DNA of 64,000 bases from NCBI GenBank assembly GCA_020200135.1, contig JAIVJI010000078.1, forward strand, positions 28,428 to 92,427. Reading direction: 5' to 3'. Under the pieces are notes generated by a model, which did not search any database, had not been told where the DNA came from, and was given only the letters and a program-made list of their open reading frames with translations. Made by a program: the position numbers and the translations under genes. Shown piece by piece: positions 1 through 8,045 of the stretch (positions within the stretch are counted from its first letter, which is position 1; every line of letters begins with the position of its first letter). The DNA is from Acidobacteriota bacterium (GTDB lineage: Bacteria; Acidobacteriota; Blastocatellia; Pyrinomonadales; Pyrinomonadaceae).

Positions 1-1
1 G

Positions 2-742
2 CTGACGACCGACCCGCCGAAGCGCCGCCGGAAGAAGCTCGAAGCGGAGCTGGGCAACCTTCGCGCCCTTTACGAGGGAACTTACTCCGAGGTCATCGAC
101 GCGAGCGGCCCCGAGGCTGCCGCGGCCATGCGCGAGCGCGTCGAGACTGAATACCGTCCCGACGACGCGCCGGCGTCCGCCGACCCCGCCACAAACGGCG
201 ATGTCGTCGAGCACACCCCTGCAACCGAGGCCGCACCCGTCATCAACGCTTCGGCGCTCCTCTCCAAGATGGCCTTCCCCGTGCCGGAGCCTGATGCGTT
301 CGACCGCGAAGAGTTCGTCGAAGCGCCGGAGCTGGCCGAGGTCGCGCAGGAATTACTTCACCGCTTTGAGGAGCTGTCGTTCCTTTACGACTTCAACCTT
401 CGCTTCTTCTGGAAGGAGAAGGGGGGCGCGACGGGCAGCAAGAACACGCTCGGCAAATGCGTCAAGCCTTCCGGCCTTCTCAAAAAATACTCTGACGCAC
501 ACTTCATCGTCTGGGTCGCGGCCGACCACACGCGCCACCGGCTCACGAACAAGCAGATGGAGGCGCTGCTCTTTCACGAGCTGATGCACTGCGCCCGTGA
601 CGAGAAGGGGCGGCCGACCATACGCCCGCACGACTTCGAGGGCTTCGCGCGCGAGATCGAAGTCTACGGCGCGTGGAAGGGCGACATCGAGCGCATCGGC
701 AAGGCGTTCACCGCGCACGCCGAGCAGGGCAGTCTCTTTTAA
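2..742 (+). CDS. Phage putative metallopeptidase-like protein (5' end outside window)
   Basis: The frame is open from base 2 to the stop at 742, so the gene enters from the left edge; an internal ATG at 128 is unlikely to be the true start because the upstream in-frame residues (basic, then acidic helical) look coding. The C-terminal half carries LLFHELMHC, an HExxH zinc-peptidase signature, followed by a conserved-looking block with HDFEGFAREIEVYG. This arrangement is known from phage early-region putative metallopeptidases of unknown substrate. The next gene follows after 14 bases with a strong RBS, so they are probably cotranscribed. The zinc-peptidase fold is inferred from the motif; proteolytic activity is not shown. 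Confidence 0.6.
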   Translation: MTTDPPKRRRKKLEAELGNLRALYEGTYSEVIDASGPEAAAAMRERVETEYRPDDAPASADPATNGDVVEHTPATEAAPVINASALLSKMAFPVPEPDAFDREEFVEAPELAEVAQELLHRFEELSFLYDFNLRFFWKEKGGATGSKNTLGKCVKPSGLLKKYSDAHFIVWVAADHTRHRLTNKQMEALLFHELMHCARDEKGRPTIRPHDFEGFAREIEVYGAWKGDIERIGKAFTAHAEQGSLF

Positions 743-756
743 CCGAGGAGGTACAC

Positions 757-1017
757 ATGCCGCAGTGCAGGCGCTGTCCCGCGCCGATCATCTTCGCCCA
801 ACAGAGGCCGACGAAGGCGAACCCCTACCCGGCCAACAACCCGCTCAACATGAGGCCGCACCCGAACGGCAACCTTCGGCTCGACCCGCAGACGCGCCGC
901 TACGACGTGCTGACGGGCGACGCGCTGAAGGCGGCGCGCGCGGCCGGCGAGGAGCTGTACCTCTCGCACTTCGTTGACTGCCCGGCTCGCCAGCAGTTCA
1001 AGAGGGCGCGGGCGTAA
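757..1017 (+). CDS. Small phage zinc-ribbon-like protein
   Basis: An 86-residue protein starting at ATG 757, seven bases after the RBS GAGGAGGT; the same frame is open further upstream but that would overlap the preceding gene without an RBS. The N-terminus MPQCRRCPAPIIF has a CxxC pair, and another Cys lies near the C-terminus (VDCPAR), compatible with a small metal-binding or nucleic-acid-binding fold. It sits in the phage early operon. No function is recognised. Confidence 0.6.
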   Translation: MPQCRRCPAPIIFAQQRPTKANPYPANNPLNMRPHPNGNLRLDPQTRRYDVLTGDALKAARAAGEELYLSHFVDCPARQQFKRARA

Positions 1018-1052
1018 CCAACGGACAATCTTTTTCTCTCGAAGGAGGATGA

Positions 1053-1336
1053 ATGAGTAAAAAACGGACTGAGAAACCCGCGGAAGTTAACGGGCGGCCC
1101 GTCGTCGTGACGACCGCACACAGGGGCGTGTTCTTCGGGTACGCGAAGGTGACTGACGGGCCTCAGGTCACGCTCGAACAGGCGCGCCTGGCGATCTACT
1201 GGTCGGCCGACGTGCAGGGCTTCATGGGGCTGGCCTCGAAGGGCCCGACGAAGGGCTGCCGCATCGGCCCGCCCGCGACGATCACCCTCAGAGACATCAC
1301 CTCGGTTCTCGAAGTGACGCCGGAAGCGGAGGAAGC

Positions 1337-1364
<28 letters not shown>
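1053..1364 (+). CDS. DUF6948-like phage protein
   Basis: A 103-residue protein with RBS GAAGGAGG before ATG 1053. The core VVVTTAHRGVFFGYAK, followed by IYWSADVQGFMGLA, GPTKGCRIGPPATITL and DITSVLEVTPEA, matches my recollection of the DUF6948 family of small phage proteins of unknown function. The last 28 bases overlap the start of the Gly-X repeat gene, so translation of the two is probably coupled. Its position in the early region suggests a host-takeover or replication accessory role, but that is only a guess from location. Confidence 0.65.
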
Positions 1365-2044
<680 letters not shown>

Positions 2045-2050
2045 CCAGGC

Positions 2051-2081
2051 GGCGGGGCGTGTGCCGAGCGCCCCGCCTTTT
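2051..2081 (+). terminator. Intrinsic terminator after the Gly-X repeat gene
   Basis: GGCGGGGCG (2051-2059) pairs perfectly with CGCCCCGCC (2069-2077) around a 9-base loop and is followed by TTTT. It starts seven bases after the stop codon of the preceding gene. Confidence 0.8.
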
Positions 2082-2098
2082 CATTCACAGGAGGATTT

Positions 2099-2273
2099 GT
2101 GGAAGAGATGAAACAGACCTTCGACTGCTGGGCGGTGCTCGAACTCTTCGGGCACGTTCGGCTCGCCGGGCACGTCACCGAGGCCAGCGCTTCCGGCCGC
2201 CGACCCTGAAAGTGACTACATCGGCCCAGACCCGCGCGACGACGACGACGATGACGACGAGCGTCCGTGGTGA
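2099..2273 (+). pseudogene. Broken small phage gene (two out-of-frame halves)
   Basis: After an RBS (AGGAGG at 2089), GTG 2099 or ATG 2108 opens a short frame containing TFDCWAVLELFGHVRLAG, which stops at 2209. From memory this is the N-terminus of a longer phage protein family whose members continue for about 100 residues. A different frame running to the TGA at 2271-2273 encodes PALPAADPESDYIGPDPR followed by a poly-Asp tail, which resembles the expected C-terminus. The simplest reading is an internal deletion of the middle with loss of frame near 2175-2190; an assembly error is possible. Confidence 0.5.
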
Positions 2274-2346
2274 TCACCCATCGCCGGCGCTGGCGAGCGG
2301 CGCCGGCAATTAACCCCGAAATAATTCGCGACTAATTCAACCTCGA

Positions 2347-3279
2347 ATGGCCTACGTCCCTGACGACAGGATGCGCCGCAAGCGCGAGGTCTCGCGCTCC
2401 GCGTGGGATGTCTACGAAGCCCTCTGCGCGTTCGCCGACTCAGACACCGGCATCGTCGAGCCCTACCATTTCTCTTACGCGAAGCTCGTCGAGTGGTCGG
2501 GAGTGGCGCTCGGCACGGCCAGAAACGCCATGATCGAACTGCGCAAGAAGGGCTGGAAGATGGAAGACGGCGCCGGCCGCATCCACCTCGCGGGCGTCTT
2601 CGTAATCGAGGCGAAGAGGCTGGCCGAGGAGAGGAAGCGGAAGGCGAAAAAGGCGGCGGCCATGCCCGAGCAGCCGTCACTGCTCGATGACGCCCCTTCA
2701 CCAGCCAGTGATAAAACATCACCAGCCAGTGACACCGCACCACTGGCGAATGACACGGCATCACTGGCCAGTGATGCGCGCATAGATAAGGAACGCGCGC
2801 GCGGTTCTACCAACCCTGACCAGCCCCTTACCAACCCGACCAGCCCACACACACCAGCCCCGGCCGCGCCGGTCGCGAAGGCCCCGCCGCCTGGCGGCGG
2901 CGGTGGGTGTGTGTCGATGCCGAAGTCCCGTCACCGGAAAGAGCAGTGCATCGCGTGGGCAGAGCAGCGGAAGGCGGAGGGGGCGAAGATCGACCCGTAC
3001 GCGGTCGGCCGGGCGCGCTGGATGGACGGGACGGCAGACGACGAGGTCGGCGACTTCCTCGCCAGGCGCGCGGCCATCGCCGAGGGCAAGCGCCCGGTCA
3101 CGCAGGAGCGCATGCCCTACCACGTCGCGGCCGCGATGGTGAATTCCGTGAAACAGCGGGGCGGCGACGTGACGGCGTACATCGCGAACGAGCTGCCGCG
3201 GGTCACGCCGGAGGACAAGCAGAGGCTCGTCGAGCGGTTCGCGCCGGCGGTCGCGGCGCGCGCGCACGCGCCGCCGTGA
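2347..3279 (+). CDS. Phage replication initiator-like protein (winged helix, lambda O-like layout)
   Basis: A 310-residue protein. The N-terminal ~100 residues (SRSAWDVYEALCAFAD, then YAKLVEWSGVALGTARNAMIEL, then KGWKMEDGAGRIHL) form a winged-helix DNA-binding domain of the kind found in phage replication proteins. Residues about 100-200 are a low-complexity linker containing the heptads SLLDDAP, SPASDKT, SPASDTA, PLANDTA and SLASDAR, the translation of five 21-bp DNA repeats. The C-terminal ~120 residues are helical and basic. A DNA-binding N-domain, origin-like repeats in the gene middle and a C-terminal domain recall lambda O, but no sequence homology to O is claimed. I see no helicase or primase motif. 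Confidence 0.6.
   Translation: MAYVPDDRMRRKREVSRSAWDVYEALCAFADSDTGIVEPYHFSYAKLVEWSGVALGTARNAMIELRKKGWKMEDGAGRIHLAGVFVIEAKRLAEERKRKAKKAAAMPEQPSLLDDAPSPASDKTSPASDTAPLANDTASLASDARIDKERARGSTNPDQPLTNPTSPHTPAPAAPVAKAPPPGGGGGCVSMPKSRHRKEQCIAWAEQRKAEGAKIDPYAVGRARWMDGTADDEVGDFLARRAAIAEGKRPVTQERMPYHVAAAMVNSVKQRGGDVTAYIANELPRVTPEDKQRLVERFAPAVAARAHAPP
2677..2781 (+). repeat. Five 21-bp iteron-like units inside the initiator gene (candidate origin)
   Basis: 14-base cores start at 2677, 2698, 2719, 2740 and 2761, exactly 21 bp apart: TCACTGCTCGATGA, TCACCAGCCAGTGA (twice), CCACTGGCGAATGA and TCACTGGCCAGTGA. The last is a perfect palindrome and appears to be the consensus. Two helical turns of spacing and location within a replication-type gene fit an initiator-binding array. 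Confidence 0.7.
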
Positions 3280-3345
3280 GGGGCGGCCGGCCGTGAACGG
3301 TGAACCCGAAACTTTGACGATGTTTGACGGACGGGAGGTCTTTCA

Positions 3346-3789
3346 ATGATGACCATTAGCAAGAATCGCACCCTCGCCTTTCTGGCGGCGCTGGAGACTT
3401 TGCAGCGCAACACAGCGCAGATGATTGAGCACATGAAGCTGGTCGCGCAGTTCGGTGAGATACCCGACGAGGAGTATGAGCAACAGCGCGAGAAGTTAGG
3501 GTGCGAGGCGGAGGCCATCGAGAGTTGGGATGACGCGCTTAGCGACGTGGCGTATGAGAGGAACCGCTACGTCGAAGATTCCGAACTCGACGAACTGCAA
3601 AGCCTGACCATCGCCTGGAAGGAAATCAAGCAATCAATGATAGTCGCCGCCTTCATCTTCGCCTTCGTCGTCTTCACCGTCGCGGTCATCCTCGACAACA
3701 GACGGCCGGCTCGAGACCGCATCGCCAGACCCGGCGGGAAGGCCTTCACCGCCGACGATGACGATGCCCGCGTGCATCGCCGCAACTGA
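3346..3789 (+). CDS. Phage protein with a C-terminal membrane segment
   Basis: 147 residues; RBS GGGAGG precedes two consecutive ATGs (3346, 3349). Residues 1-95 are helical and acidic and may form a coiled coil; residues about 97-115 (MIVAAFIFAFVVFTVAVIL) form one clear transmembrane helix, followed by a short basic tail. No family recognised. The upstream gap contains two TTTGAC boxes ten bases apart (see findings), possibly a promoter element. Confidence 0.55.
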   Translation: MMTISKNRTLAFLAALETLQRNTAQMIEHMKLVAQFGEIPDEEYEQQREKLGCEAEAIESWDDALSDVAYERNRYVEDSELDELQSLTIAWKEIKQSMIVAAFIFAFVVFTVAVILDNRRPARDRIARPGGKAFTADDDDARVHRRN

Positions 3790-3809
3790 CGAGTCACCCA
3801 GGTACGAAC

Positions 3810-4094
3810 ATGAAGCGTAGTGAGCGCACCTGCGCCGCCTGCAAATATCCATGCCCTCGTGAGTATCCGTTCTGTGCCGCGTGCTGGCGCTGGGTGCCGA
3901 AGGATTTGAAGCAGCCGGTTCTCGACGCGCTCGCGCAGCGTGGCACGCCAAGCCTTGACCGCTCAGCACTCTACTTTGCGGTTATGAACGCCGCCGCCTC
4001 TGTTCCGGTTTTCGTTGACACTCCCGGCGCTATGTATTGGGAGCGGCTGTGGAAGAAGGCCGGCTCGCCTGAGTTGGAGATTGTAGGCAGATGA
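3810..4094 (+). CDS. Small phage zinc-finger-like protein
   Basis: 94 residues. The N-terminus has CAACKYPCP and then FCAACWRW, two CxxC knuckles about 15 residues apart that would coordinate one zinc. The rest is helical with no recognised family. The last four bases overlap the start of the methylase gene (ATGA), so the two are translationally coupled; a role as a DNA-binding partner is possible but unproven. Confidence 0.55.
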   Translation: MKRSERTCAACKYPCPREYPFCAACWRWVPKDLKQPVLDALAQRGTPSLDRSALYFAVMNAAASVPVFVDTPGAMYWERLWKKAGSPELEIVGR

Positions 4095-4903
4095 CCTACC
4101 CAGGCGGAAAGAACGGCGCGGGCGTCTACCAGCAGCTCATCAACCTGATGCCGCCCCATCACACCTACGTCGAGCCCTTCCTCGGCTCGGGCGCCGTGAT
4201 GCGCATGAAGCGCCCCGCCCGGTACTCCATCGGCATCGACGCCGATGCTCCAGCGCTCGAAGCCTTCAGGAGTACTTCATCGTCAGCGCTGGCGTGGGGC
4301 GATCGAGGCGGGCTCAAACTTATCCACGGCGACTCCGTCGAGTTTCTGAAGTCGTACCCCTGGCGCGGCGGCGAGCTGGTCTACTGTGACCCGCCTTATG
4401 TGATGAGTTCCCGCCTGCAGGCTCGTCCGATTTACCGATGCGAGATGACCGACGAGCAGCACGAGACGCTTTTGAGAACGCTCGTGCAGCTCCCGCGCAC
4501 GGGGCCGCGCGCCGTCATGGCTATGGTCTCGGGCTATTACTCGGAGCTATACGCCCGCTACTTCGACGCCTGCGCCTGGCGGCACGTTACCTTTCAGGCG
4601 ATGACCAGGGGAGGGACGCCCGCGACCGAATACGTGTGGATGAACTACCCCGAGCCGCTGGAGCTACACGACTACCGCTACCTGGGACGGGACTTCCGCG
4701 AGCGCGAGCGCATCAAGCGGAAGAAGCTGCGCTGGAGGGCGAAGCTGGAAGGGATGCCGGCGCTGGAGAGGTACGCGATCCTCTCCGAGATCGAGGAGCT
4801 GCGGGAGCTCACCGCCACGGGCGGCGATGTCGGCCGCGTCGAGCGTCACGCCCGGCGAGGGAGAGTGAAAGCTGCTCCCCTCGCCGGGCGTGACGATGCT
4901 TGA
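4091..4903 (+). CDS. DNA adenine methyltransferase (Dam/DpnM family)
   Basis: A 270-residue N6-adenine methylase that transfers methyl from S-adenosylmethionine to adenine in DNA. The start TYPGGK is the family N-terminus; EPFLGSGAV near residue 27 is the SAM-binding motif I, and DPPY near residue 100 is catalytic motif IV. The C-terminal ~60 residues are basic and helical. In phages such orphan methylases usually protect DNA against host restriction or alter regulation; no cognate endonuclease gene is nearby. The 3' end of the coding region carries an 18-bp perfect inverted repeat. Confidence 0.85.
   Translation: MTYPGGKNGAGVYQQLINLMPPHHTYVEPFLGSGAVMRMKRPARYSIGIDADAPALEAFRSTSSSALAWGDRGGLKLIHGDSVEFLKSYPWRGGELVYCDPPYVMSSRLQARPIYRCEMTDEQHETLLRTLVQLPRTGPRAVMAMVSGYYSELYARYFDACAWRHVTFQAMTRGGTPATEYVWMNYPEPLELHDYRYLGRDFRERERIKRKKLRWRAKLEGMPALERYAILSEIEELRELTATGGDVGRVERHARRGRVKAAPLAGRDDA
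4844..4895 (+). repeat. 18-bp perfect inverted repeat at the methylase 3' end
   Basis: CGTCACGCCCGGCGAGGG (4844-4861) is mirrored by CCCTCGCCGGGCGTGACG (4878-4895) with a 16-base loop. It lies inside the last codons of the methylase and has no T-run, so it is not a typical intrinsic terminator; mRNA stabilisation or a protein-binding site is possible. Confidence 0.8.
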
Positions 4904-4926
4904 AAAGTTAAGGACGGTCGGTCGAC

Positions 4927-5457
4927 TTGTCGGCGCCCTCGCCTTCCTCGCCGCCCTCGTTCGACGGGGCGAGCGTCTGCTACGAGGCGGCCGGCGACTG
5001 GCGGAAGAAGGCCGACGTGGAGAACAACCTCGCCGTGCTGCACGCCGAGGCCGGGCGGGTCGAGCAGGCGATGGAGCACGTCGCGCTCGCGCTGGGGAGC
5101 TGCCCGGCCGACGAGGAGGTCGCCGCGCAGGTCGAGGACACGCGCGCGATCATCGCGCTCGCCGCCGGTGACGCCGGCCTCGCGGTGGATTTCGCCTACT
5201 CGTCGGTCACCCGCCTGCGGCGGCTCGACAACGCCGACCTGCTCGTCAGGAGCGCGCAGACGCTGGTGCGTGCCGGGCGCGCCTACCACGCAGAGCTGGA
5301 GGAGGCGCGTCTCCGCGCCGTGCTCGTAGCCTGCGAGTGGAATCTCAAGCGCGCCGCCCGTCCCCTCGGCTTCAACAGCCGCGAGGCGCTGACCAACCAC
5401 ATCATGCGGAAATTCCCGCGCCTCGACGCGGAAAGGCGTAACAGAACTGTTACGTAG
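4927..5457 (+). CDS. TPR-like protein with C-terminal Fis-type helix-turn-helix
   Basis: About 176 residues from a TTG at 4927; an in-frame stop at 4909 rules out a longer version and no ATG or GTG fits before the repeat domain, so the start is uncertain. Residues about 17-100 resemble tetratricopeptide helices (YEAAGDWRKKADVENNLAVL). The C-terminus, VACEWNLKRAARPLGF followed by NSREALTNHIMRKFPRL, is a Fis/HTH_8 helix-turn-helix as found at the end of response-regulator and sigma54-activator proteins. It is probably a transcriptional regulator of the prophage. An ATG frame at 4896 covers the first ~30 codons in another phase, so a start-proximal frameshift is possible. Confidence 0.5.
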   Translation: MSAPSPSSPPSFDGASVCYEAAGDWRKKADVENNLAVLHAEAGRVEQAMEHVALALGSCPADEEVAAQVEDTRAIIALAAGDAGLAVDFAYSSVTRLRRLDNADLLVRSAQTLVRAGRAYHAELEEARLRAVLVACEWNLKRAARPLGFNSREALTNHIMRKFPRLDAERRNRTVT

Positions 5458-5530
5458 CCTGTCGGCATCTAATCTGCTAGGCTCGGTTTAACGCGTGCGA
5501 AGCCCCGTCCCCCGGAGGAGTGAACTGCGC

Positions 5531-5734
5531 ATGCCCCATTCAAAGAAAGCGGCGCCCCCCAAAGAAGCCGCGCACCTCAGAGAGGTCGAGCGCCAGGTCA
5601 GAGAGTTCATCTCCGGCTACTACGACCCCCACAACCAAAGGCACGACAGGACGTTCGCGCCCGGCACCAGGCGTTTCGTCGAAGACGTGCGCCCCCTGCT
5701 CGAACAGCTTGAGCAACTCCGGGCGCGGCGCTGA
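5531..5734 (+). CDS. Small charged phage protein
   Basis: 67 residues from ATG 5531, 11 bases after AGGAGG. Highly charged and predicted helical (EVERQVREFISGYYDPHNQR), no cysteines or membrane segment. No family recognised. The phage-type promoter motif at 5766 lies just downstream, so this gene ends the preceding transcription unit. Confidence 0.45.
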   Translation: MPHSKKAAPPKEAAHLREVERQVREFISGYYDPHNQRHDRTFAPGTRRFVEDVRPLLEQLEQLRARR

Positions 5735-5765
5735 GCCTCCCGCGCTTCCGACCTTACAACCTCGT

Positions 5766-5796
5766 CCGAAAATCAAACCTTTCCCCGCCCGATAAT
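5766..5796 (+). promoter_or_regulatory. Candidate phage promoter, copy 1
   Basis: CCGAAAATCA at 5766-5775 is followed by the -10-like GATAAT at 5791-5796, 62 bases before the winged-helix gene. The same decamer recurs at 6505, 9558 and 18112; here the offset to the -10 box is 25 rather than 24 bases. Confidence 0.5.
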
Positions 5797-5858
5797 CTCC
5801 TCACAGACCGGGACGCGCCCGGCGAGCTTTGCCGTAAAAGGACAGTGCCCGTACCCCC

Positions 5859-6332
5859 ATGTCCCAACCTAAAGCCCCCGCCAGGAACCGCAACACCCCG
5901 GCCAATACCCCCGGCCTGTCCGAGCAGCTCGCCGCGCGCGCCCCTCACTACAAATGTTTCGATCACGTCGCCGACCCGCGCGCGCGCCGCGCGAAGGAGA
6001 TCGAGCAGCATCTGCTCTTCCTCGCCGAGGTCGCGCCGGAAATCGCCCGCGACCTCCGGCCGATCATCAACGACGCGCACCGCCGCGGCGAGGCGGGCAA
6101 GACCTCTACGCGCGACCTCATCCTGGAGGCGATGTCGAAGCCGCTCGCGCCGGGCACGCTCGAAGAGTTCGTCGAGGATTTGGGTCTGCCTTACGGGACG
6201 ATTAGAGAGAATTTGCTGAAGCTCGCCGATACGGGACTTGTCGTTATCAGGACGCGGCCGCGCGAGGTCGAGCCGGAAGGCAAGCGCGGCGGCGCGCGCA
6301 AGCCCGAGGCCGTCTTCATCCTCGCTCACTGA
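5859..6332 (+). CDS. Winged-helix transcriptional regulator
   Basis: 157 residues from ATG 5859. The N-terminal 40 residues are low complexity. The C-terminal part, TLEEFVEDLGLPYGTIREN followed by LLKLADTGLVVIRTRP, is a helix-turn-helix plus wing as in MarR/ArsR-type proteins, and the ~50 residues before it are helical. It lies directly upstream of two short-repeat arrays that resemble operator sites, so it may be the regulator that binds them and controls the late genes; this is inference from position. Confidence 0.6.
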   Translation: MSQPKAPARNRNTPANTPGLSEQLAARAPHYKCFDHVADPRARRAKEIEQHLLFLAEVAPEIARDLRPIINDAHRRGEAGKTSTRDLILEAMSKPLAPGTLEEFVEDLGLPYGTIRENLLKLADTGLVVIRTRPREVEPEGKRGGARKPEAVFILAH

Positions 6333-6356
6333 ATTTATACATATAATACATATCAA

Positions 6357-6388
6357 TTAGGTACCAGTTAGGTACCAGTTAGGTACCC
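6357..6388 (+). repeat. 11-bp direct repeats TTAGGTACCAG x 2.9
   Basis: Three tandem copies start at 6357, 6368 and 6379, the third diverging at its end (TTAGGTACCC). Each has the palindrome GGTACC. The surrounding ~150 bases are strikingly AT-rich for this genome. Confidence 0.85.
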
Positions 6389-6437
6389 TACCCAGAGATA
6401 CCCTATTCGCAGAAAATGTATTACTCAGCAATATATG

Positions 6438-6488
6438 GTTTGAAACCACTGGTTTGAAACATACTGTTTCAAACAATACGTTTCATCC
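6438..6488 (+). repeat. Four 9-bp near-palindromes spaced exactly 14 bp (operator-like array)
   Basis: GTTTGAAAC at 6438 and 6452, GTTTCAAAC at 6466, and the half-conserved GTTTCATCC at 6480. Each full copy is an inverted repeat about its central base, and orientation flips between the second and third. Location between a winged-helix gene and the late operon suggests regulator binding sites. Confidence 0.8.
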
Positions 6489-6504
6489 TTCCGCCTTCAC
6501 CTTC

Positions 6505-6534
6505 CCGAAAATCATTCTCCGCCAGCCTTAGTCT
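6505..6534 (+). promoter_or_regulatory. Candidate phage promoter, copy 2
   Basis: CCGAAAATCA at 6505-6514 with TAGTCT (TAnnnT) at 6529-6534, offset 24, immediately downstream of the repeat arrays and about 100 bases before the first gene of the packaging operon. Confidence 0.5.
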
Positions 6535-6635
6535 CTCCCTTGCGTGCGGCGCGCCGCGAAGCGAGGCGTGAACACAAACCTACTGGCGCGCCCTGTGTGC
6601 GCCGCCCGCTAAATCTTTTTCGAGGAGAGCACCCC

Positions 6636-7298
6636 ATGTCGAAGCTCGTCACCGCCCTCGGCGTCTTAACCGCCGTCGCCTTCGCCGTCGCCCCCGAGAT
6701 GGTCGAGATCAGCCACACGTTCGCGCGCTACGTCATGCTCGTCGGTCTCGCCGCCGCCGCCGCCGGCCGTGAGCTGCGCCCGGCCGACGTGCGCCAGGTG
6801 CGTAGCCTGCTCGGCACCTTCCCCAAGCGCGGCATGTTCGCCCCGCGCAAGACGCTGAAGCTCCTCCTCGCCGTCGGCCTGGCCGGCGCGCTCCTCTCCT
6901 CGTCGGCGTGCAAGTCAGAGACCGTGAGAGGCGTCAGCGCCGGGATCGCTGCCGGCGCCACCGTCATGCGCGGCGAGGTCGAGGCGGGCGTCAGCGCGGG
7001 CGACATCACCCAGGACGAGGCCGACTTTATCAACCCGGTCATCGACGAGATCGAGCGCGCTTCAGCCGACATCGCCGTCCGCGCCGAGGGCTGGGATTCG
7101 ATGACGAAGCCTGAGCGGCGCGCCCTCGCGCTCGAAGCAGTCGAGAAAATCGGCAATTCAGTCCAGCGCCTCTCCGACCGCGGCGTCGGCGTGAAGTCGG
7201 AGCGCGGGCGCGCCCGGCTCGACAAGTATCTGCGCCAGGCGCGGCGTGCCGTCGGCCTGCTGCGCGTCGTCGAGGCCGCGATCCCGCGGAAGGGGTGA
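6636..7298 (+). CDS. Phage membrane protein with internal lipoprotein-type signal
   Basis: 220 residues from ATG 6636 (RBS GAGGAG). Residues 1-50 contain two hydrophobic stretches (VTALGVLTAVAFAVA and YVMLVGLAAAAAG). Around residue 67 a second signal-like segment begins at an internal Met: MFAPRKTLKLLLAVGLAG, then LLSSSACKSE, which has a lipobox-like SSAC. The remainder is helical and mostly soluble. Either this is one protein with three membrane segments, or an internal start gives a separate lipoprotein, as in holin/spanin-type overlapping genes. No cell-wall hydrolase gene is adjacent. Confidence 0.5.
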   Translation: MSKLVTALGVLTAVAFAVAPEMVEISHTFARYVMLVGLAAAAAGRELRPADVRQVRSLLGTFPKRGMFAPRKTLKLLLAVGLAGALLSSSACKSETVRGVSAGIAAGATVMRGEVEAGVSAGDITQDEADFINPVIDEIERASADIAVRAEGWDSMTKPERRALALEAVEKIGNSVQRLSDRGVGVKSERGRARLDKYLRQARRAVGLLRVVEAAIPRKG

Positions 7299-7303
7299 AG
7301 CCG

Positions 7304-7549
7304 ATGCTCAGAATCCTGTCTCTCTTTAAATTCCTGACGCCCGGCGACGCCCTGAAAGACACCGCGCTCGCGGCCTACGGCTACTGGCCCGCCCTCGTGA
7401 TGCACATGGAGACAGGACTTCTGCTCGGCCTGCTCAACCTGCTCGTCGTCGTCATCTTTCGCGTCGTCGAGCTGCGGCACCGGATGAAGATCGAGCGCCT
7501 GCGCGCGCTGAAGAAACCCGATGAAGCTGACAAAAAAGCAGAAGGATAA
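7304..7549 (+). CDS. Small phage membrane protein
   Basis: 81 residues from ATG 7304; AAGGGG lies nine bases upstream, which favours this over GTG 7295. Central hydrophobic segment ALVMHMETGLLLGLLNLL continuing VVVIF, then a charged C-terminus (RHRMKIERLRALKK). One transmembrane helix with a basic cytoplasmic tail would suit a small holin-like or anchor protein, but no family is recognised. Its end overlaps the small-terminase gene by 29 bases. Confidence 0.5.
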   Translation: MLRILSLFKFLTPGDALKDTALAAYGYWPALVMHMETGLLLGLLNLLVVVIFRVVELRHRMKIERLRALKKPDEADKKAEG

Positions 7550-8045
7550 GGTTCTCGCGTGGATAGGTGAAGGGCTCCAGTCCGACGAGATGAACGCGAG
7601 GGCGGCCAAATGCCGGCCGCCCTTCAGCGTCTCCCGTCAGCAGGTGGACTTCTACCGCGACTCGCGCGGCGTGGCGCTCGACGAGCTGAAGCAGGCTTCC
7701 GAGTCCGAGGCGCTGCGCACGGGGCTCGCGCTCAAAGAGGAGCGCGTCTCGACGCTCGCCGAGCTGGCCGAGAGGCTGAAGGCCGAGCTGCTCGGCGACA
7801 AGCTCTGGCTCACGCGCCAGCGCGCGCTCGGCTCCGGCGACTGGCAGCAGTTCATCACCGAACAGCACTTCAACAACGTCGAGATCAACACCCTGCGCGC
7901 GCTGCTCGACGACATCGCGAAGGAGACGAACGGGCGCACCTATCAGCGCCGGGACGGCGCGGCCGCAGAGGAGACCCTCGACGATGAAGACCTCGAAGAC
8001 CTCTCAGACGAAGAGCTTGAAGCTATCGCGGAAGGCCGGGCGTAA
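7521..8045 (+). CDS. Putative terminase small subunit
   Basis: 174 residues, placed directly before the large terminase and overlapping it by 62 bases. The N-terminus (KLTKKQKDKVLAWIGEGLQS, later PFSVSRQQVDFYRDSR) reads as a helix-turn-helix DNA-recognition domain; a central helical region would oligomerise; the C-terminus is acidic. Family role: recognise the packaging site on phage DNA and load the motor. The call rests on gene order and HTH-like pattern rather than strong family identity. Confidence 0.55.
   Translation: MKLTKKQKDKVLAWIGEGLQSDEMNARAAKCRPPFSVSRQQVDFYRDSRGVALDELKQASESEALRTGLALKEERVSTLAELAERLKAELLGDKLWLTRQRALGSGDWQQFITEQHFNNVEINTLRALLDDIAKETNGRTYQRRDGAAAEETLDDEDLEDLSDEELEAIAEGRA

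Noticed and set aside
6357..6488. CRISPR array
   Set aside because: Repeat units are only 9-11 bp, with 5-bp gaps or none; this is operator- or iteron-like, and no cas gene is present.
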